Assembly: GCF_964204645.1 (NCBI RefSeq)
Contig: NC_134029.1
Span: forward strand, 4,659,001 to 4,723,000
Reading direction: 5' to 3'
Length of the DNA stretch: 64,000 bases
Source of the DNA: Tubulanus polymorphus
Lineage: Eukaryota > Nemertea > Palaeonemertea > Tubulaniformes > Tubulanidae
Both the position numbers and the translations under genes were made by a program. Of the stretch, positions 49,966 through 61,488 are shown piece by piece; position 1 is the stretch's first letter; every line of letters begins with the position of its first letter. Under the pieces are notes generated by a model that worked only from the letters and a program-made list of their open reading frames with translations, did not search any database and had not been told where the DNA came from.

Positions 49966-50256
49966 GGAGACGATTCGGCCCAGTCAAGCTGGCCCGAGTC
50001 CAGCGTGTTTCCGTGTAAATCAATCGTTACCAAAGATGTAATCAAAACGATGCTGTGACAAGTGAAGTGAGTCATTTCAAAACCAATTTGCATTCACACG
50101 GAGTAATTTGACCTGTGTTGAAATCTGGCTCGGGTTCTGGTCCAACTTTTTTGGTCGGGCCAAATCTGGCCCGTGTCAATCAGGCGCGTACCAGTGTGGA
50201 CGGTTGGTCGGGTCAAATTCTGGTCAAAAACGCTCGTGTGATCGCGGCTATTGACC
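49966..50256 (+). repeat. Dispersed repeat R2, copy 2
   Basis: It starts GGAGACGATTCGGCCCAGTC with CTGGCCCGAGTC, and ends AACGCTCGTGTGATCGCGGC. These match the ends of the copy at 40779-41016. In this copy GGTCGGGCCAAATCTGGCCC shows internal repetition of the CTGGCCCG word. Confidence 0.6.
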
Positions 50257-51384
50257 AGCTCGAATATATACGAAATCCGCAGCTCAGACAGTTGCAGATT
50301 TTCGGCCGTAATTATCATAGTGATTGGTTTTTCTTTGGACGTATTCATTAGATATCGATCCGGACGCCATCCGTGATTGATCGATTACCGATCGACCCTA
50401 TTGAAAACGGGTCGATCAATACCGATTGATAGATTCTCGACCGACTGTCGGCGTAACTGTTTCCGCGACGGAAATCTAGAAAATGGCCTATTTTCACTGG
50501 TGCTGTGGAGGTTTAACCTTTTGCGCGGCAGTGATGGAATAATTTAATGATGTTTTGCCAGATTTGCAAATTGTTGTACGCCATCAGTAACCATCAAATT
50601 GGCTTAACGGTAATCGCATTTGTAATCACAAATTATTGTATTTTTGATGAAATAACCGCGCAGAAGAGATGTTCAGATTTGACATTTATCGGAATCAAAG
50701 CCAATTTCTGGGCTTCACATAATATATAAGGCCTTAACGTTCTATACGAAAAAGTTATCTTTTGTAGATATATTCGTCATTGTATCGAGCTCGTTCGATG
50801 TAAATTGAAGCTAGACAAATAACCTGGATCGTGTGTGTTATAGAAAATATACATCCATGTTCAGTTTTTTAACGCCAGATGTTATAGCGTGCTCTTATGT
50901 TATTCTTTCGTGGCATTCTTTCACTTCCCATGGTTTTTTCTTATTCGCTGTGTTACATTCGTTACCGTTTCCGAACCCGTTCCTTGCGCTCAATCTGTTA
51001 AATGATGGATGTAACGATGTTTCCTAAACCTGGCATTCCAGCCGTCAAACACGATATACACCTATATACGCAACCTTTACTCACACAAACACACCCCATA
51101 TGATATAATCGTCGGCAAATTTGTCACGTTTGACTCATTTTGTTCGCTCTGAACCGATGGAATTTTCTCCGTATAAGATACGCCGGGTTGCGCATTATCT
51201 TTATGGTGGCTTATCACTATCGATCTCGGCTTTGGTTGATTTCAGATCTTATGAAGTACGGTGGATTAGACACCTTCCCGATACCGAAAGAGACATTAGA
51301 GAACTCGCTAAGCTCATCCACTTCGATATTGTACTCTTTTTTGTCATCTATATTGCAGTAGTGGATTGCCCATTGTGTTCTCAC
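50257..51384. other. Non-coding; short hairpin at 50390-50417
   Basis: GATCGACCC (50390-50398) pairs perfectly with GGGTCGATC (50409-50417) across a 10-base loop, within sequence rich in GATCGA words. No exon is supported in the remainder. Confidence 0.5.
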
Positions 51385-51455
51385 CTTTCCTGCAAAAATA
51401 AGTACTTAATACCGGCAGTAATCAGAGTTGCTTGTCGCAATCCGACTTGATACAT
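51385..51455 (-). CDS. Candidate first coding exon
   Basis: A minus-strand ATG at 51455 (G at -3) opens 23 codons plus two bases ending at an excellent donor, GGAAAG followed by GTGAGA, at 51384. The peptide starts MYQVGLRQATLITAGIK. A TTTTTGCAG tract just before the donor could instead be an acceptor, so the reading is not unique. No partner exon was found. Confidence 0.23.
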
Positions 51456-53164
51456 ATCTCCCTCCTCCGAACATTAATCTGGCCAAGATCTGTCAACAAT
51501 GAAAAATTCGACCAGTATTCTAAGACGAAATTTCATCGGTAAAACGACTGGCTATCTAATCGGTTTCTGGAATAAGGTTCGTGCAAAAACCAAATGGCTA
51601 GATAGAATATTAGATGGTTAACGTGCAAAAAAACCGTCACCGTCGGGAAGAAAGTGGCTACTTAGTGAACCCGGTGGCTCCGCAAGAGAACGTCTTGTTT
51701 TACAAGGTAGTTAAGCGTGTCAGTGGAAACCGGATATATTGAGTATAGAGATCGTTGGTTGCTCGCTTCCGCGACGTAAGACAGTGGAATTAGCGTCTTG
51801 TAGCTGCAGCACCTGTTATGATGGAATTGCCGGCAGGTATTACAGTTGATATCAGTTTCGCATGATGTGACAAATATTGGTGAACGTTCAGCGCGCACAT
51901 GCCAAGCAATTAATGGCTGCTATTTAGTGTTGCGTGTCCTTAGGGTTGCAGTGATTAGCGAAGGAGAGCTAGATTCGTTGTCAATCAACACTGATATGCA
52001 ATTAACGATTGTAGTTTAATACCCCGTCTCCGTCTGGTGAAGAGAGACCTCGGAAGATGTTTACAAGGACTGCACTGCTGCTGTTGTTTACAAACGTGTC
52101 GTGCAGTAGATCGTCTACAGCCGTGTTCTGTTTTAGCCCTCACCTGCAACGGACCCATTTAGAATGGACTGAATCAATGCTGTTCGCGCACGTTTTTGAA
52201 TCCACGCTTTTGGTCCAGATAGACGCAACGATGATTAAGAGAAAACCATCTATTCACGCACATAGGTCAAGATCCGTTCTCAAATCGAGAAGAGACCTGG
52301 ATTTGGCTTCTCGGTGGCCTCAATGTGTTCGTTTTAAAAACGGAACGTACTCATAAGAACCGGCCTTTCGTAAGTGTGAACGCCGGTGTATTTTTATTTG
52401 AACGGTCTAAATTCAGACCAGGTAGATCATAAACACGGTTTAATTGAAATCAGTTTGCTGCAAGTTTGCTTCTTCGTCGGGTATAGTGTCTGCTTCGCTC
52501 GTGCGTTCGCGTCGATATCTCAAAATACATCATCCGTCTAGATTATTGAAGATTCGGATAAACGAAGAGAAAAGTTACGTCGCCGATATTTGCGACGCGT
52601 TTTCAAATTTCAGCCGACGCTTTTACGAGTGGAGAATTTCATTTCCTCGCTTCGTCGACGTTAACGATTTCGAGTGCGAAGCGAAACGGTCAATAGACTC
52701 GCGTCGCGCTGCCTGCTCGTTTCGTCTGCCGATGATGACGTGGGGACCAAAAATGCGCGCTCTTTATTTCGTTTTCCTATTGATTACGTTATGATTAAAG
52801 CGAACGGAAAGTTACGCAAACGTCTTTGATCGATGATTCGATGTTACGACTTGTTAATCAAATAGTAGTCTCCGAACGCGTTTCTCTCGCATTACTTCAT
52901 TAAACGCGAGCTCCCCTTTATCGACGCGGAGCCCATTGATGACAAGGTGATCTTTTAACACCAGATATTATACGAAAACAAGCGAGTCTTATCGCGTTTT
53001 TAATAGGACTCTGATGTTGATAATGACGTCGACAACGTTCTGTTTTCCCGGCAGAGTCCGCGTGTCGCTTCTGGGCGTGGTCGGGTACTGTGTATTTATT
53101 TACTAACGATCTGTGAAGCAGAAATATTCATCACTTCTGACTAGAGTCAGCTTTTCTTATTTAG
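51456..53164. other. Mostly non-coding; CpG-rich from 52460
   Basis: A plus-strand ATG at 52057 (A at -3) opens 99 codons beginning with a signal-peptide-like MFTRTALLLLFTNVSCS, but the remainder is not protein-like and no gene is called. From about 52460 to 53060 CG is frequent (seven to ten per 60 bases in places), as in the blocks at 21 and 40 kb. Confidence 0.4.
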
Positions 53165-53285
53165 AAACCATAGGCTTTTTATGTAACAAAGCGTTGTTGA
53201 CGTGTAAGGATATGACTGAGCCGTGTGATGTATTTCAGTTATCCCGGAGACGGGAGCATTGTTTACCTCTATCTCACCCTCTCAC

Positions 53286-53370
53286 CTTTTGACTTCATTG
53301 ATTTGAGAGCTAAATTCAGTATTTGATATATTGACGCTTTTAGAAATAGTCGGTATAGCTGACTTGTTCA
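53286..53370 (-). CDS. Candidate internal exon, exon 2 of a minus-strand gene
   Basis: Both splice sites are strong on the minus strand. The acceptor is a long T-rich tract ending TTCGCGTGTCAG at 53371, and the donor is CAAAAG followed by GTGAGA at 53285. The 85 bases encode two codon-completing bases, 27 codons and two more bases in a single open frame, reading NKSAIPTISKSVNISNTE and on. The phase it needs from upstream (one base) equals the phase left by the frame at 53665-54062, which supports joining them. It is a Ser, Asn and Ile-rich linker-like peptide. The next exon could start at 52033, after an acceptor CTCTCTTCACCAG, in matching phase. Confidence 0.4.
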
Positions 53371-53664
53371 CTGACACGCGAATCAATGCACGAATGAAAA
53401 CAAATAATCATTTATATAAACTTTACCTTGAATCAAATGATTTGTAGGCAATCTGATGATATTAGGGGTTTGCAGGCATTTTGAATAGAATGGCCCCATT
53501 CTTAATACTGAAGATTGATGTAGTCCTGGCTCAAAAGTTGTGCCAAAATGTCGGAGCTTTTTCTCCACGATGAAGCTAGAAGTGCGCTATCGAATACGTG
53601 TCTTCTTATAGAAAGGCATGGGAACTGCTGAGTATTGAGGTAAAGGTTCAAATCGGGCGACAAC
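53371..53664 (-). other. Inferred intron of the 53-54 kb gene model
   Basis: A 294-base interval from GTTGTC at 53664 to CAG at 53371. The 3' end is strong and the 5' end weak (CAGCCG followed by GTTGTC). The frame upstream would otherwise stop five codons later at 53648. On the plus strand a separate acceptor (TGTCTTCTTATAG at 53611) has no convincing exon after it. Confidence 0.25.
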
Positions 53665-54062
53665 CGGCTGAAAACCTCGTCATAACGACCTCGGTACGAT
53701 TCACATCCGTTTTTACAAACCGGGGACTTATTGCAACATCGGAGAATTTTGGTAACATCTTAGGATATAACGAACTATCGGTTATAACGAGCATCCTGTC
53801 TGGTCCTCTGCAGTTCGTCGTCACGAAGTTCCACTGTAATGCGATACGGATACGTTGTGAAAGATGTGTCATTAGCCGGAGAAATCTTGGCCATTCCCTC
53901 CCGGGATTTTCATCAAATGGCGTCATTTTCCCGTGTAAATGTTTCGTCGCTGCAGTGTTAACCGAAATAAACGTATTCGGGTTTGATATAATGATTACAG
54001 CTTTCATCCGTGTCCCACGCCAACCAGTAAAATCCTTCGGGTCGAGAGCCGTCTTAAGATCT
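53665..54062 (-). CDS. Candidate extracellular-domain exon, faintly CUB-like
   Basis: Part of the longest open frame in the window, about 205 codons from 54268 to 53648 on the minus strand. It has no ATG near its beginning, so an internal exon is likely; CACGTGTTTTAG at 54063 is a possible acceptor. About 132 codons follow. The latter half has alternating hydrophobic residues and the sequence RIRIALQWNFVTTNC, then DRMLVITDSSLY, which resembles the central strands of a CUB domain (hydrophobic strand, Cys, aspartate, then a strand ending in D-G or D-S). Only one full Cys pair is visible, so the family is a suggestion. The opposite strand is also open for 160 codons. Roughly a third of one such long frame is expected by chance in this much sequence. 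Confidence 0.37.
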
Positions 54063-55280
54063 CTAAAACACGTGATATAATCCGACTCATCAACGAGCTT
54101 TGTAATTATTCTGCTTTCCGCAGTTTGCAGGTTCCCGTCGAGATTATTTTTCCGAGCGCGACAAATAATTGGACGTGTTGTATAGATGAAGCAATTCTTT
54201 GGGCACGCTTTGCGACTGGGGCCTACCACCCGATACCTGAGCGCACGACGATGATTCAACCGCGTTCACGTGGCTGTTTCAATTCACTAACTAGCGAGAG
54301 TATAGTCAACTTGTCATTGAAACGATAATATGTTGACGAGTTGTCCAAGTGATGGCTTGGCTCAGGCCTAGTAAATTGAATTGGGAATACAAATTGACAC
54401 TCACAAATAAAGATGAATATTTCGATATTTTTGGTAAATAGAAATTCCATTGCATGAGCCCAATATTGTACGGTCACAAAATGTCCCAAAATGGTTCTCC
54501 TGAATCTAAGCCAACTACTTTTTTTCCTTTCCGACTTCAACGGCATCAACGTTAATTATATTTAGAAAGCCGTTCGGCAATCAATTTTTCCTTTTTGCCT
54601 TCGTCGATAATATCGACGAAGAACACGCGAATGTGCGAAATTAACGGATGCACTTTTTATTAACACTCGCCATTGACAACTTCGACTCTTTATTATATAT
54701 ACTTGTTGTGCGGGGCGAGTTTTTTCATCCTGGCTTCAATGCGGCATTGAATTCGTTGATTAGACGCCGTAATTAGCTTTTGCTGGCGAGTTTATCTCAC
54801 TGTGCACCAACAGGCCTTCGTCGAGTGTGACTGCTTTAACACGCTTCATTAGCTGGCAGTCTGCGCGCTAATTAGGCCTGCCGGATCGGGCATAATTAGT
54901 CATAAAGTTATGACTGACAACGCCGACGTGTAGTTTTAGTGACAAGGTGCATCTTGCTGATAAGTGTTGCTGGTTTAATGTACATTTATGCGCGGACATG
55001 CATATCTGAGCTCATCGGCTTGTGTGTTGGAATGCAGCGTCACGTGATGGCAAAACCGTTAAATACACTGCAGGGACACGGCAATGGCGGCGCGTGTAGC
55101 GATGACTCATTGTCTCCTTCTGAACCCTTTCTTGAAGATATTCGCGCTCGAATTTTTTCGTGACAAGATTCGGTTTGGTACGCTACGGAACTTCCTCGTC
55201 ATTAGTAATAGCGCTTCTACATGCGTAAAAAATGATTCTGTTCAGCGGCTCCGTTTTCTCCCCCACCCAATTAGTTACAG
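54063..55280. other. No further exon recognised; non-coding
   Basis: The minus-strand frame continues to 54268, but its first 60 codons are less protein-like. The remainder holds only short overlapping frames. Confidence 0.4.
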
Positions 55281-55379
55281 ATGAAAAGCTCCGGCAGGTT
55301 GTTTCATTTTCAGACGCGTTGTCTCCGGCACTATAAACTATTCTCTCTTGCCGATCCCTTCCTTCTAACTGTTGCTGTT
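55281..55379 (+). CDS. Candidate coding exon starting at ATG
   Basis: A pyrimidine-rich acceptor ends TTAGTTACAG at 55280, and the next bases are an ATG that opens 33 codons to a strong donor, CTGTT followed by GTAAGG, at 55380. Without splicing the frame continues to 69 residues and a TAG at 55490, the second half being hydrophilic (GKTDEKQDAEKVFNTRFE). Both readings look protein-like. The peptide begins MKSSGRLFHFQTRCLRHYK and ends in a hydrophobic LLTVAV. No family was recognised. Confidence 0.3.
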
Positions 55380-55490
55380 GTAAGGTACATTCTCGGAAAG
55401 ACAGATGAAAAACAAGATGCGGAAAAAGTATTCAATACACGATTTGAAAGGTCTAGGTTAGGCGCGCAGTTGCATGGAACAAGCTTGTAG

Positions 55491-58400
55491 AATTGTCGGA
55501 AGATTGCATCGGAAAAGTATCAAGCACCGACGATGTCTCAACGAGCAGGACTCGCAGTGAACGTATAGAGATATGGCTCGGCATTTTCAGGGATGTTTCG
55601 GTTCTATACTTTCGTATTACGTATAGAATTGAGTGGTCATTGATCTGATGGTCGCTGTACTTTCGTCATGTATAGAATGTGATGGTTGGTTAGTTCAGCT
55701 GTCTATGCTGGTATTCCATGATGGATGACACCGCGGTGCGTAGAGCGATGCCACAAGTCCCTTCCTTGGTCGCATCCTGTCGTACTCCGTAATCATAGTG
55801 TGTGGTCCGAGCCGCAATGTCTGTCGTTTGTCTTGATTTGTCAATGTGTAAAACGCTCGGTCTACCGGCGAATACAAATCACCAGAGTTCATCCCTAAAT
55901 ACGTGCATTAATTTCCCGCAGTAATATATCACAGCCGACTAAAATATCTGCTTTACGTCTTAGTCCAATGACGAAACTGCCCCCTAAGTCGCTAACCGAT
56001 GGCTCGGAGCCGATCCGTCTTGTCGACTTTATAGATACGCGTTAAGTACTTTCGAGGTCCTGATTCCCATAGGCTTCAAAAAAATATTCAGTGTCCTGAG
56101 AAATGTGATATTTTGAAATTTAGAAGATCACCAACTAGTAGAGCCGACCCATTCATCTATTTCATGCTCCTTGCATTCAGTGCTCTTCAGAGACAAAACG
56201 TATATGCTAAAATGGTTCGAACGTGACGAATAGAAATTATCGCCAGTTGAAATGAAAACGTGCTATACTTGGTAACTTCCTGGTCTGATAAAAAAGAATG
56301 AAACACCGCCTGCTGCTTTGCTATGTTGTGTTTCGTAATTTAGACGAGATAAGCTCCATGAAATAACGCGAGTGTTTACGGAAACTGGTTCTGCGCGATA
56401 TGTTAACTTAAACACATAAATCAACATTGAAAAAGCCGCTATAACTGCTTACGCGAGCAAATTAAGTAGAATATGGGTCATATGAAATGCAAAAGTGATG
56501 AATAATTGACTCATATTGAAAAATAAATACAAGGGATGGATGTATGTTTCTTATGTTACCTATTAAAGTTTAGTGGGGAAAAAATCAGGTCGGAAGAAAT
56601 TATCTTTTACTTGCTAACGTGCTAACGTCGATTGGGAAAGGAAATGAAGGGTGGAGGACTTACGGCAGTTCTGATGACTTTTGAAATTGTTGACGCCGTC
56701 TGAATAGAAGTGCTTAAAACGTATCGGTTTAAATTCCCTTTTTAATTAGACGGATATGAGACCCACTGCTGTCGACGATACCGTCGAGCTTTTTATTTCC
56801 ATCTTCGTTAAAGCGTTAGTTTTATCGACGGAATCGTCTGTAATAGAATTGAAAGCGGAGCGAAATCTAAATATTGAATTCTTTATCAATTCGCCTATTC
56901 ATTTACAGCGTCTTCGCGGAGATTTTTCCATCTTCTGACGAACCCCCGGAGACGTCTAGAAGTTTTGTAAATCTTCTGCTGGCTTCCATTTCGTATAAAG
57001 CAACTCGTCCGCGACAGCATCAGTTGTCTGCCGTCGTTCCTTCAGTAAATCTCCACGGCTATTAGCGAGAAAATTAGATTTCAACTTATGAAACTTTAAA
57101 AATTGCCGCCTGTCAAACTGGCACGGGTATTTACATTGATGGATTATGGAGAATACGGCGATTGCGTGGTGCGGGATAAGGAAGATAAGTCCCAGCATCC
57201 CTAACCAGACTCTTATGACTGTAAATCGCGCTCATCAGTTTTAAAGTATGAGTCACTGGCGGTAAAATATTCCCTCTCTCACTAGCGATGGTCTATCTGA
57301 CACGATTCACTCTGCTCGACGAGTTTTTGGAATATTTTATTGAAATTGATTGGTTCAGGTTTCTTGTTTCGACGAGAATTGAAATTATTGTTTACGCAAT
57401 ATATCGTCGACAGTCGATTAAATCTCATCCGCTAATGTACGGATAAAGACGAAGCCTGAATTAATGTGTGATCTATCGCGCACGCCAGACTTCTGGTATT
57501 TTCTACGGATGGACATGATCAGCATAACAGATCGGTCCGGTAGTGTAATTAGTTATCAAATATAGGTCTTTGGACTAAATACTATCCGTATCGCAATAGT
57601 TTCAAAGGTCGAATAAGAGTCTCGATGAAGACAGAATGACATGGGCAGACCGAGTCGTGAGCTGCGTAGTAAAAGGCCGTGACCCGCGAGTCGTGAGCTC
57701 GAGACCAAGAGACATCAGAAAAATATATCATTGACGTCATATCAATATAGAAAGCATATACAGTTATAGTGTTCTCCTCGTAGTAACGGCAATGCTGGTT
57801 CCCAAGAAAAAGACCACAGCTTTTTAAGTCGTTGAATATCGCGAGAACTATCTCGTGCGTGTATATGTCGAGGTCATTGGCTCAAACCCAACGTCTTCTT
57901 ATCGTAGTATCGCGTATGAAATACAATATATAATTGAGATATATGGAAAGGTCTCGCACGGCATAAATCGCGTCCGTGATTCATCTTTATGTTGCCGGTG
58001 CAAACTTGTTCAGTTGGACTCGGTGTATGATAAAACGCGACCGACCAGCGCGTACAGTTGACTCTGTCTTAACCAGGTGACACTAAACCGCGTCGAGTAA
58101 AAGCCGCTTCCGATGACTCAATAGGCCGATATATTAAAAACCTTCGGAATGTCCATATATCGCCGGACCTGTATCTAGCGTAACTCGCTGGCTCTTTAAT
58201 GATGTCTAGTAGGTAAAGTATAGCTTCCGGGCGTCTCTCCACTAGCTCGCATCGAGAGAGCGGAATGTGCCGTGTATCACACTCAAATGGCGGACAGCGG
58301 CGTGATGTCCGGGTTATTTTGCTAATACAATAGACACCACTGGTCGTACCACTTATCCATGTTGAAAAAATGATATTCCATGGTGAGCTATCGAGTCTCG

Positions 58401-58609
58401 GTAGAATCTCGGCCTTTCACGTGATTGCTTTGCATTGGGTTACTGAAATATGAAAAGCCCGGCTTGCGAAATCCTTAACTGGATAAAAAAAGAAAATGAA
58501 GTCTATTCATCGGTGTTGATCGACAGTATAGAAAACATTTTGAAAGTTTTTTTAATTTCGAAGAGATTGGGGAAGAAAACAGATTCGACGAATTCCCCCC
58601 CCCCCCCCA
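55491..58609. other. No gene recognised; non-coding
   Basis: About 3 kb of short frames. GAGTCGTGAGCT is duplicated at 57651 and 57691. A strong minus-strand acceptor near 56285 opens a 31-codon frame, and another near 58480 opens 12-18 codons. Neither is supported further. A C13 run lies at about 58596-58608. Confidence 0.5.
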
Positions 58610-59004
58610 ATCTCCAATGACGTTCGGTTCGGCGACCGCGAATTTTAAACGATTCTTGCGCCGCGGCAACAAATAAAAACCAATTCGGAAACGGATCGAG
58701 ATTACTTGCGCTGGGTTGCGACAAATCAGATTTGGTTTTCGATTATATCGCGTCGGTCAATCCTCGTCGCTAGATATGAAATTGAAAACAACGCCGATCT
58801 CGCGTCGTCGATACATCATCAGCGGACGCCTTACGCCGGATCAAATGCACATTTCTGTAAAATTGCCAATTTCGAAAACTTGTTGCTTGAATTTATATTA
58901 ATGCAAAATTGACGCGGATGTTTCGGCGCTCGGGTAATCTGGCAAATGGATTGTCGTGTCGTTCGGGTGTTTGTTTCTTTCTCAGCCGATCGCGGGCAAT
59001 TATT

Positions 59005-59010
59005 TATAAA
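59005..59010 (+). promoter_or_regulatory. TATA box of the small-gene model
   Basis: TATAAA within TTATTTATAAATG. A start site about 30 bases downstream (near 59035-59040) would leave a leader of 15-20 bases before the ATG at 59055. Confidence 0.3.
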
Positions 59011-59054
59011 TGAATACTGCGCTCTTTCGGCGTGAACAATCTCATTAAGTATTT

Positions 59055-59149
59055 ATGGTTGGGAAATTCGAGCAAAGCGGTCAGGATTTGCGCGAACTGA
59101 TCCTAGTGACTTTCACCGCCACCGATGCCGCGCTACTGCGTTTTTTGCT
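59055..59149 (+). CDS. Candidate small gene, exon 1
   Basis: An ATG (G at +4) opens 31 codons plus two bases ending at a strong donor, TTTTTTGCT followed by GTGAGT. The peptide starts MVGKFEQSGQDLRELILVTF and ends AALLRFL. Joined to exon 2 at 59442 the phase matches and the product is 52 residues. A competing unspliced frame on the same strand (59125-59403, 92 residues, eight Cys in its first 35 residues, including CVFCCE and FCSEFC) overlaps it; only one is likely to be real. No homologue was recognised for either. Confidence 0.3.
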
Positions 59150-59441
59150 GTGAGTCATCTAACTCAGACGCCGACACGTTTTGTGGAATTAGGGATTTAT
59201 TTTGCAGTGAGTTTTGTTATCAGCACGTGTTGATTCTCGGTCTAATCCGGCCGTCTCTAGCGCGCTGTGAATTTTTAAATTCTCCGACGCGACAGCTCAA
59301 ATCTCGACTAAATCTGAGCAAGGTTTCATGCATATCTGAACAGCTTCTACGTCGATCCGCGCGGATCAGTGACGAAAACGTCGAATCGAATCAAAATCTC
59401 TGACGCTCTTGAATAAGCTGTTGGCTATTTCCCCATTCCAG

Positions 59442-59505
59442 ACCTTTTACACCGCGAATATATCGTAAAATTGAATCACTGGAAATCACAATAACCGTGA
59501 TATAG
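59442..59505 (+). CDS. Candidate small gene, exon 2 (terminal)
   Basis: A very good acceptor, GGCTATTTCCCCATTCCAG, ends at 59441. After one base, 20 codons follow to a TAG at 59503, ending in KIESLEITITVI. The AATAAA starts two bases after the stop, with T- and G-rich sequence beyond it. All three frames after the acceptor are briefly open, so the agreement of phase with exon 1 is suggestive, not proof. Confidence 0.28.
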
Positions 59506-59506
59506 T

Positions 59507-59512
59507 AATAAA
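59507..59512 (+). terminator. Poly(A) signal AATAAA
   Basis: AATAAA directly after the stop of the small-gene model. A GT-rich stretch (TGTTGT, then TGTTTGTGGG) lies 20-50 bases beyond. Confidence 0.35.
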
Positions 59513-61148
59513 ACGTGAATATTCCTCAATGTTGTAAAATGACTAAAATGTTTGTGGGAACATAAAAATATATCGGATCATTCATAGCATAAAATTTTTG
59601 TAAATCTCTTTGATCTTTGATATTTCATGGTTGTAAAGACGCATTTTTTGCTGTCGCATGAACTGTTCACTTTTGATACTATGTTCGGTTTCAAATATTT
59701 CCCTGTGTTGTGGTTTGATGAAAACCACACACAACAAGTCGATCACGGCACACTCATTCACCACCACGTATAGTCCCATAACCACGCGCGAACACGTATT
59801 TACATTAGATATCGAATATTCGCTGGTCGAAAACTTTTCCGCGGACTCCGTTTGAATTTATAATGTAAAAATATCGGAAACTGGCACGAACTATGGTTGC
59901 ATATTTCATGATGCAATCGGGTCAGACGTATGCGTATGGGAAATACGTAACAATTTATTGGTGTTGGTCCGTATACTCGAAGAGCTTTGAATATTGCTGT
60001 TTTGACCCGCGGGTATGGTGCGAACTGAACGGCCGATCCCCAGTGTCCCCGCGTTTTCAGAATGCGTTGTAGCGCGGTAGTTTTGAAAATGGTTCTAAAT
60101 GGAAACTTACGTCAGCTGCAGCAACGAATATAAATGTAGTCGAACGAGTTTGATTAAAGAATTAAGAGCATAAAATTGATTTCAAAAACAAATCAATTTG
60201 AACATTGCTGTTGTCAACTAAGTAGTTTTTTAGTAACGCTAGTCAGCATCAAGCATGAACGAAGACGTAACCCACATCCGGGTTACGTTGCAGTACTATT
60301 TAGTTGCGTATATGCTGCCATTGTCAGGTGAAAAGCAAAATTCTGAACGTCTCTTGGCCGTCTCTTGTTTGAATTTTATTGACGTGTGATTATGTTCAGT
60401 TGCATTATGTGTATTTTGCGTTACTATGCCACAGTTACGTTGTTTATCTCTACTATCCGGCGCTGTCCTGTGTATCTATTTAACCATCAATCTTATGAAC
60501 GAAAAAAAAAGAAACACGCGGATTTATTTTTTGTACACTCGTCGAAACCTCCCACGCTGAATTTATACATACATCTGACAGCTGACTGGCTTCTGGCTGA
60601 GCCCCGCGTTCACGTGTAAAATCGTTATCGTAGTAACGAGAGCTTTACATGTCGTTTTAGCGTTAATCCTTTTTTTTCTAGCTGGACCTATCGAATAATC
60701 AATCAAGATGGCAAAAATCTAGGGAATTTTCGCTGAAAAACGAGCTTTTCTAAGTGGGTTACATTGTCATAGGAAAGGTTCATAGATTTTATGTTCATTT
60801 GTTCGCACTAGTAATGTTCCAGGTCCTGTTCGAACAGTTCTGCGTTGAATTGGAATCTAAGAGTTAAAAGGCAAACTAATGAATTGTTGAACAACTCTCA
60901 TTTCAAAATGGGATGGCGACTAGGATAGACTTTTTAATACCAATTTGTTTCATCGAAACACCCACGTATACCCAGCTGCGGGTGCATTATATAGATTAGT
61001 ATATTTCCAATCCGCATTGCAGCATCAATACGGAACGTAATTCATTTTCTATCACACTCATTCACAGTAGTAGAAAAAACCACGCTAGAAACAATAATCG
61101 TATATCTAACGTATGAAGCTATTTATGAATTATTAGTTCATCAAATCT
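59513..61148. other. No gene recognised; one LRR-like coincidence
   Basis: A strong acceptor (CCTTTTTTTTCTAG) ends at 60681 and opens 23 codons beginning LDLSNNQ, which looks like the first half of a leucine-rich repeat, then a stop. With no other repeat unit or donor, I treat this as probable coincidence. The rest is AT-rich and non-coding. Confidence 0.4.
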
Positions 61149-61329
61149 CTATAGAGTGATAACTACACTACTGAGGTATGGGTTAATTGGCCTCGCAGTT
61201 TTTTCTTCGCTCTCCCAATCATCAGCAGCACAGCCAGAAATGATGTTACCATCTGCAAAACATACGGGCTTTATGCTAACATAACCTACTAATAACTGAA
61301 GCAGGCCTTTACAGGAGTAGGTAATATGG
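61149..61329 (-). CDS. Candidate terminal coding exon, unknown protein
   Basis: On the minus strand a good acceptor, CATTTTCCTTCATTCAG at 61330, is followed by one base and 59 codons ending in TAG at 61149. The peptide has a natural composition, with GYVSIKPVCFADGNIISGC and DDWESEEKTARP in its middle. GC content is above the flanks. It lies back to back with the plus-strand exon at 61489. No poly(A) signal or homologue was seen. Confidence 0.28.
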
Positions 61330-61488
61330 CTGAATGAAGGAAAATGTTATTTAGGATTTATTGTGTCTATTTCGGGGCGCCTGGCAAAGGATATGTGGAA
61401 AAAATGGATTTGTTAGCGCCATCTCGTTTCAAAATCATTGGTATGTTATCAGTAGAATGATAATATGTGATTTTCTTTGTATTTGCAG

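Larger units (their letters stand above)
58610..59410. promoter_or_regulatory. CpG-rich block around a small-gene model
   Basis: CG reaches about ten per 60 bases at 58621-58680 and nine at 59341-59400. The TATA box and first exon of the small-gene model lie in its centre, as expected for a promoter region. Confidence 0.35.

Noticed and set aside
52057-52356. 99-codon frame with a signal-peptide-like start
   Set aside because: Only the first 17 residues look meaningful. The rest is not protein-like, and no intron or poly(A) signal was found.
53165-53292. Plus-strand acceptor followed by 41 open codons with four Cys
   Set aside because: It overlaps the better-supported minus-strand exon at 53286-53370 and has no partner exon.
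60682-60753. Leucine-rich-repeat-like LDLSNNQ after a strong acceptor
   Set aside because: A single half-repeat followed by a stop, with no other repeat units, is most likely coincidence.
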